Below, piece after piece: positions 63,301-64,000 of a stretch of DNA of 64,000 bases. The position numbers and the translations under genes were made by a program. Within the stretch, counting starts at the first letter, position 1. Every line of letters begins with the position of its first letter. Origin of the DNA: Streptosporangium sp. NBC_01755 (GTDB lineage Bacteria; Actinomycetota; Actinomycetes; Streptosporangiales; Streptosporangiaceae); contig NZ_CP109131.1 of the NCBI RefSeq assembly GCF_035917995.1, positions 992,001 through 1,056,000 on the forward strand, read 5' to 3'. The notes under the pieces are model-generated. The model was not told the DNA's origin, made no database searches, and saw only the letters and a list, made by a program, of their open reading frames with translations.

Positions 63301-64000
63301 GCGGCAGGATCTCGGCGTCCTTGCGTTTGGAGAGCGCCTCGGCTGTGTCGCGGATCTCCCGCTCGCCGCTGAGGAAGACCAGGATGTCTCCGGGCCCCTC
63401 GGCACACAGTTCGTCGACGGCGTTGCCGATCGCCTGGATCTGGTCGTCGTCCTCGGCGATCGGCCGGTAACGCACCTCAACGGGGTAGGTCCGGCCGGAG
63501 ACCTCCACGATCGGCGCGTCGCCGAAGTGCTTGGAGAAGCGCTCGGGGTCGATGGTCGCCGAGGTGATGATCACCTTCAGGTCGGGGCGGCGAGGGAGGA
63601 GTTGCTTGAGGTAGCCCAGAATGAAGTCGATGTTGAGGCTGCGCTCGTGCGCCTCGTCGACGATCAGCGTGTCGTACTGGTCGAGGTCGCGGTCGTTCTG
63701 CAGCTCGGCCAGCAGGATGCCGTCCGTCATGACCTTGACGAGCGTGCCGTCGCTCACCTGGTCGGTGAAGCGCACCTTGTAGCCCACGGCGTCGCCGAGC
63801 GGGGTGTCGAGCTCTTCGGCGACGCGTTCGGCCACGGTACGGGCGGCGATGCGGCGGGGCTGGGTGTGCCCGATCAGCCCTCTGACACCCCGGCCGAGCT
63901 CCAGGCAGATCTTCGGTAGCTGGGTGGTCTTGCCCGAGCCGGTCTCACCGGCGACGATCACGACCTGGTTGTCGCGGATCGCCTCCAGGATGTCGTCCTT
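60335..64000 (-). CDS. hrpA: ATP-dependent RNA helicase HrpA (5' end outside window)
   Basis: More than 1,200 residues are visible; the frame is open to the right edge (reading KDDILEAIRDNQVVIVAGET into GSGKTTQ). DEAH helicase motifs are present: GETGSGKT (I), TQPRRIAA (Ia), VDEAHERS (II), SATID (III), FLSGEREI (IV), ATNVAETSLTVPGI (V) and QRKGRCGR (VI). HA2/OB-fold regions follow, and the long DUF3418-type C-terminal extension is characteristic of bacterial HrpA. It is cytoplasmic and acts in RNA/ribosome-related remodelling. Confidence 0.95.
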   Translation of the reverse strand, partial: KDDILEAIRDNQVVIVAGETGSGKTTQLPKICLELGRGVRGLIGHTQPRRIAARTVAERVAEELDTPLGDAVGYKVRFTDQVSDGTLVKVMTDGILLAELQNDRDLDQYDTLIVDEAHERSLNIDFILGYLKQLLPRRPDLKVIITSATIDPERFSKHFGDAPIVEVSGRTYPVEVRYRPIAEDDDQIQAIGNAVDELCAEGPGDILVFLSGEREIRDTAEALSKRKDAEILPLYARLSAAEQHKVFQRHTNRRVVLATNVAETSLTVPGIKYVVDPGFARISRYSHRTKVQRLPIEAISQASANQRKGRCGRVSDGICIRLYEEDDFVTRPEFTDPEILRTNLASVILQMTSIGLGDIGAFPFVEPPDQRQVRDGYDLLQELGAFDQGRQMTPLGRKLAGLPVDPRLARMVLEADHNGCVREVMVIASALSIQDPRERPADKQQAADDKHRRFADKESDFVSYLNLWNYLQEQQKELSSSAFRRLCKAEFLNYLRVREWQDVYGQLRQTSKTLGVALNSTPGDEQKIHISLLSGLLSHVGVKDIDKKTAEPGARRGTNEPRRPMAEPRRPFTEYVGARNARFAIFPGSALAKKQPLWVMSAELVETSRLWARVNAKIEPEWVEPLAAHLIKRTYSEPHWEKKQGSVMAYEKVTLYGVPIVVQRKVNYGRIDPELSRELFIRHALVEGDWETHHAFFAENRRLLEEVEELEERARRRDILVDDETLFDFYDQRVPADVVSGRHFDSWWKKVRADQPDLLSFEKSMLISESAGDVSQRDYPDVWRQGGLRFPLTYQFEPGTDADGVTAHIPLALLNQVNVEGFDWQIPGLREELLTALIRSLPKNIRRNFVPAPNYAKKTLERAKPTQEPLLAVLERELLNLTGVQVSREDWQPDLVPDHLKITFRVTDGRKQKLAESKDLADLKRRLAPKLRQTLSKAADGLEKSGLTGWTVGALPKTFEQRRMKAYPALADEGVTVAVRMFETEAEQRQAMWEGTRRLLLLNTPSPAKWVLGRLGNQSKLALSRSPHAGAVALFDDCIACAADHLMNEYGGPVWDESAFTALHEAVRAELFDTTAEVVARVESILKVWHTVSTLLPESRSTPAIEDIRDQVANLVYPGFVTETGYRRLPDLLRYLKGAERRLEKVHEDAFRDGERMGKVHDIEDDYHELVEKLPPARRSDDDVRQIRWMIEELRVSYFAQTLGTPYSISDKRIRKAMEKL

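Overview
This is a high-GC actinomycete chromosome segment. The pieces that point to a filamentous actinobacterium of the Streptosporangiaceae type (an inference) are GTG/TTG starts with ATGA/GTGA gene overlaps, Scr1-type XRE/DUF397 pairs, Uma2-like proteins, a DUF5709-like acidic protein, PAC2, a bifunctional RNase H/phosphatase and an actinobacterial type A RNase P RNA.

Layout. 0-6 kb: the 3' part of a secreted metzincin protease with three repeated C-terminal modules, a three-TM protein with a 21-bp minisatellite, two small proteins (one a secreted lamin-tail protein) and an HTH-like protein. 5.86-14.5 kb: a block bounded by a 67-bp direct repeat of the rnpB 3' end. It holds a ~950-bp imperfect inverted repeat with 35-bp tandem units, a tightly overlapping minus-strand oxidoreductase/hydrolase operon, and a truncated ISAs1-type transposase. 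14.5-18 kb: conserved core, in the order Nif3-like, C4 zinc ribbon, RNase H/phosphatase, rnpB. 18-26 kb: Baeyer-Villiger-type monooxygenase, M19 dipeptidase, MenC/NAAAR-type enolase, an acyl-CoA ligase remnant, orphan histidine kinase, TetR, EamA and MFS transporters. 26.6-33.3 kb: CopC/CopD, a polytopic membrane protein, and an unusual two-gene ABC system whose ATPase is fused to an extracellular S15-like hydrolase.

33-57 kb is rich in decay. It contains a collapsed cupin-regulator/amidohydrolase/FAD-oxidase cluster, an NB-ARC-type/TPR ATPase next to a class I terpene synthase, a frameshifted ankyrin gene, PAC2, a Gfo/Idh oxidoreductase and a Tyr phosphatase. It continues with a duplicated P450 head joined to TnpB and TPR fragments, an intact P450, an internally deleted IS3, MarR plus ABC exporter, TetR plus DHA2 exporter, an IS701 remnant, a lipoprotein, a trypsin-like protease, a truncated histidine kinase, a Nudix protein, and a DUF397 gene split by a hydrolase-bearing insertion. 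57-64 kb: small actinobacterial proteins, a HAD hydrolase, two tandem Uma2-like genes with matching promoters, and the 3' part of hrpA running off the right edge.

The most distinctive items are the hydrolase-ABC ATPase fusion, the oxidoreductase operon containing a hydrolase with Cys at the nucleophile position, the rnpB-end duplication, and the hydrolase-bearing insertion in DUF397. I saw no tRNA, CRISPR array or integrase. All family assignments come from reading motifs; no database search was run.
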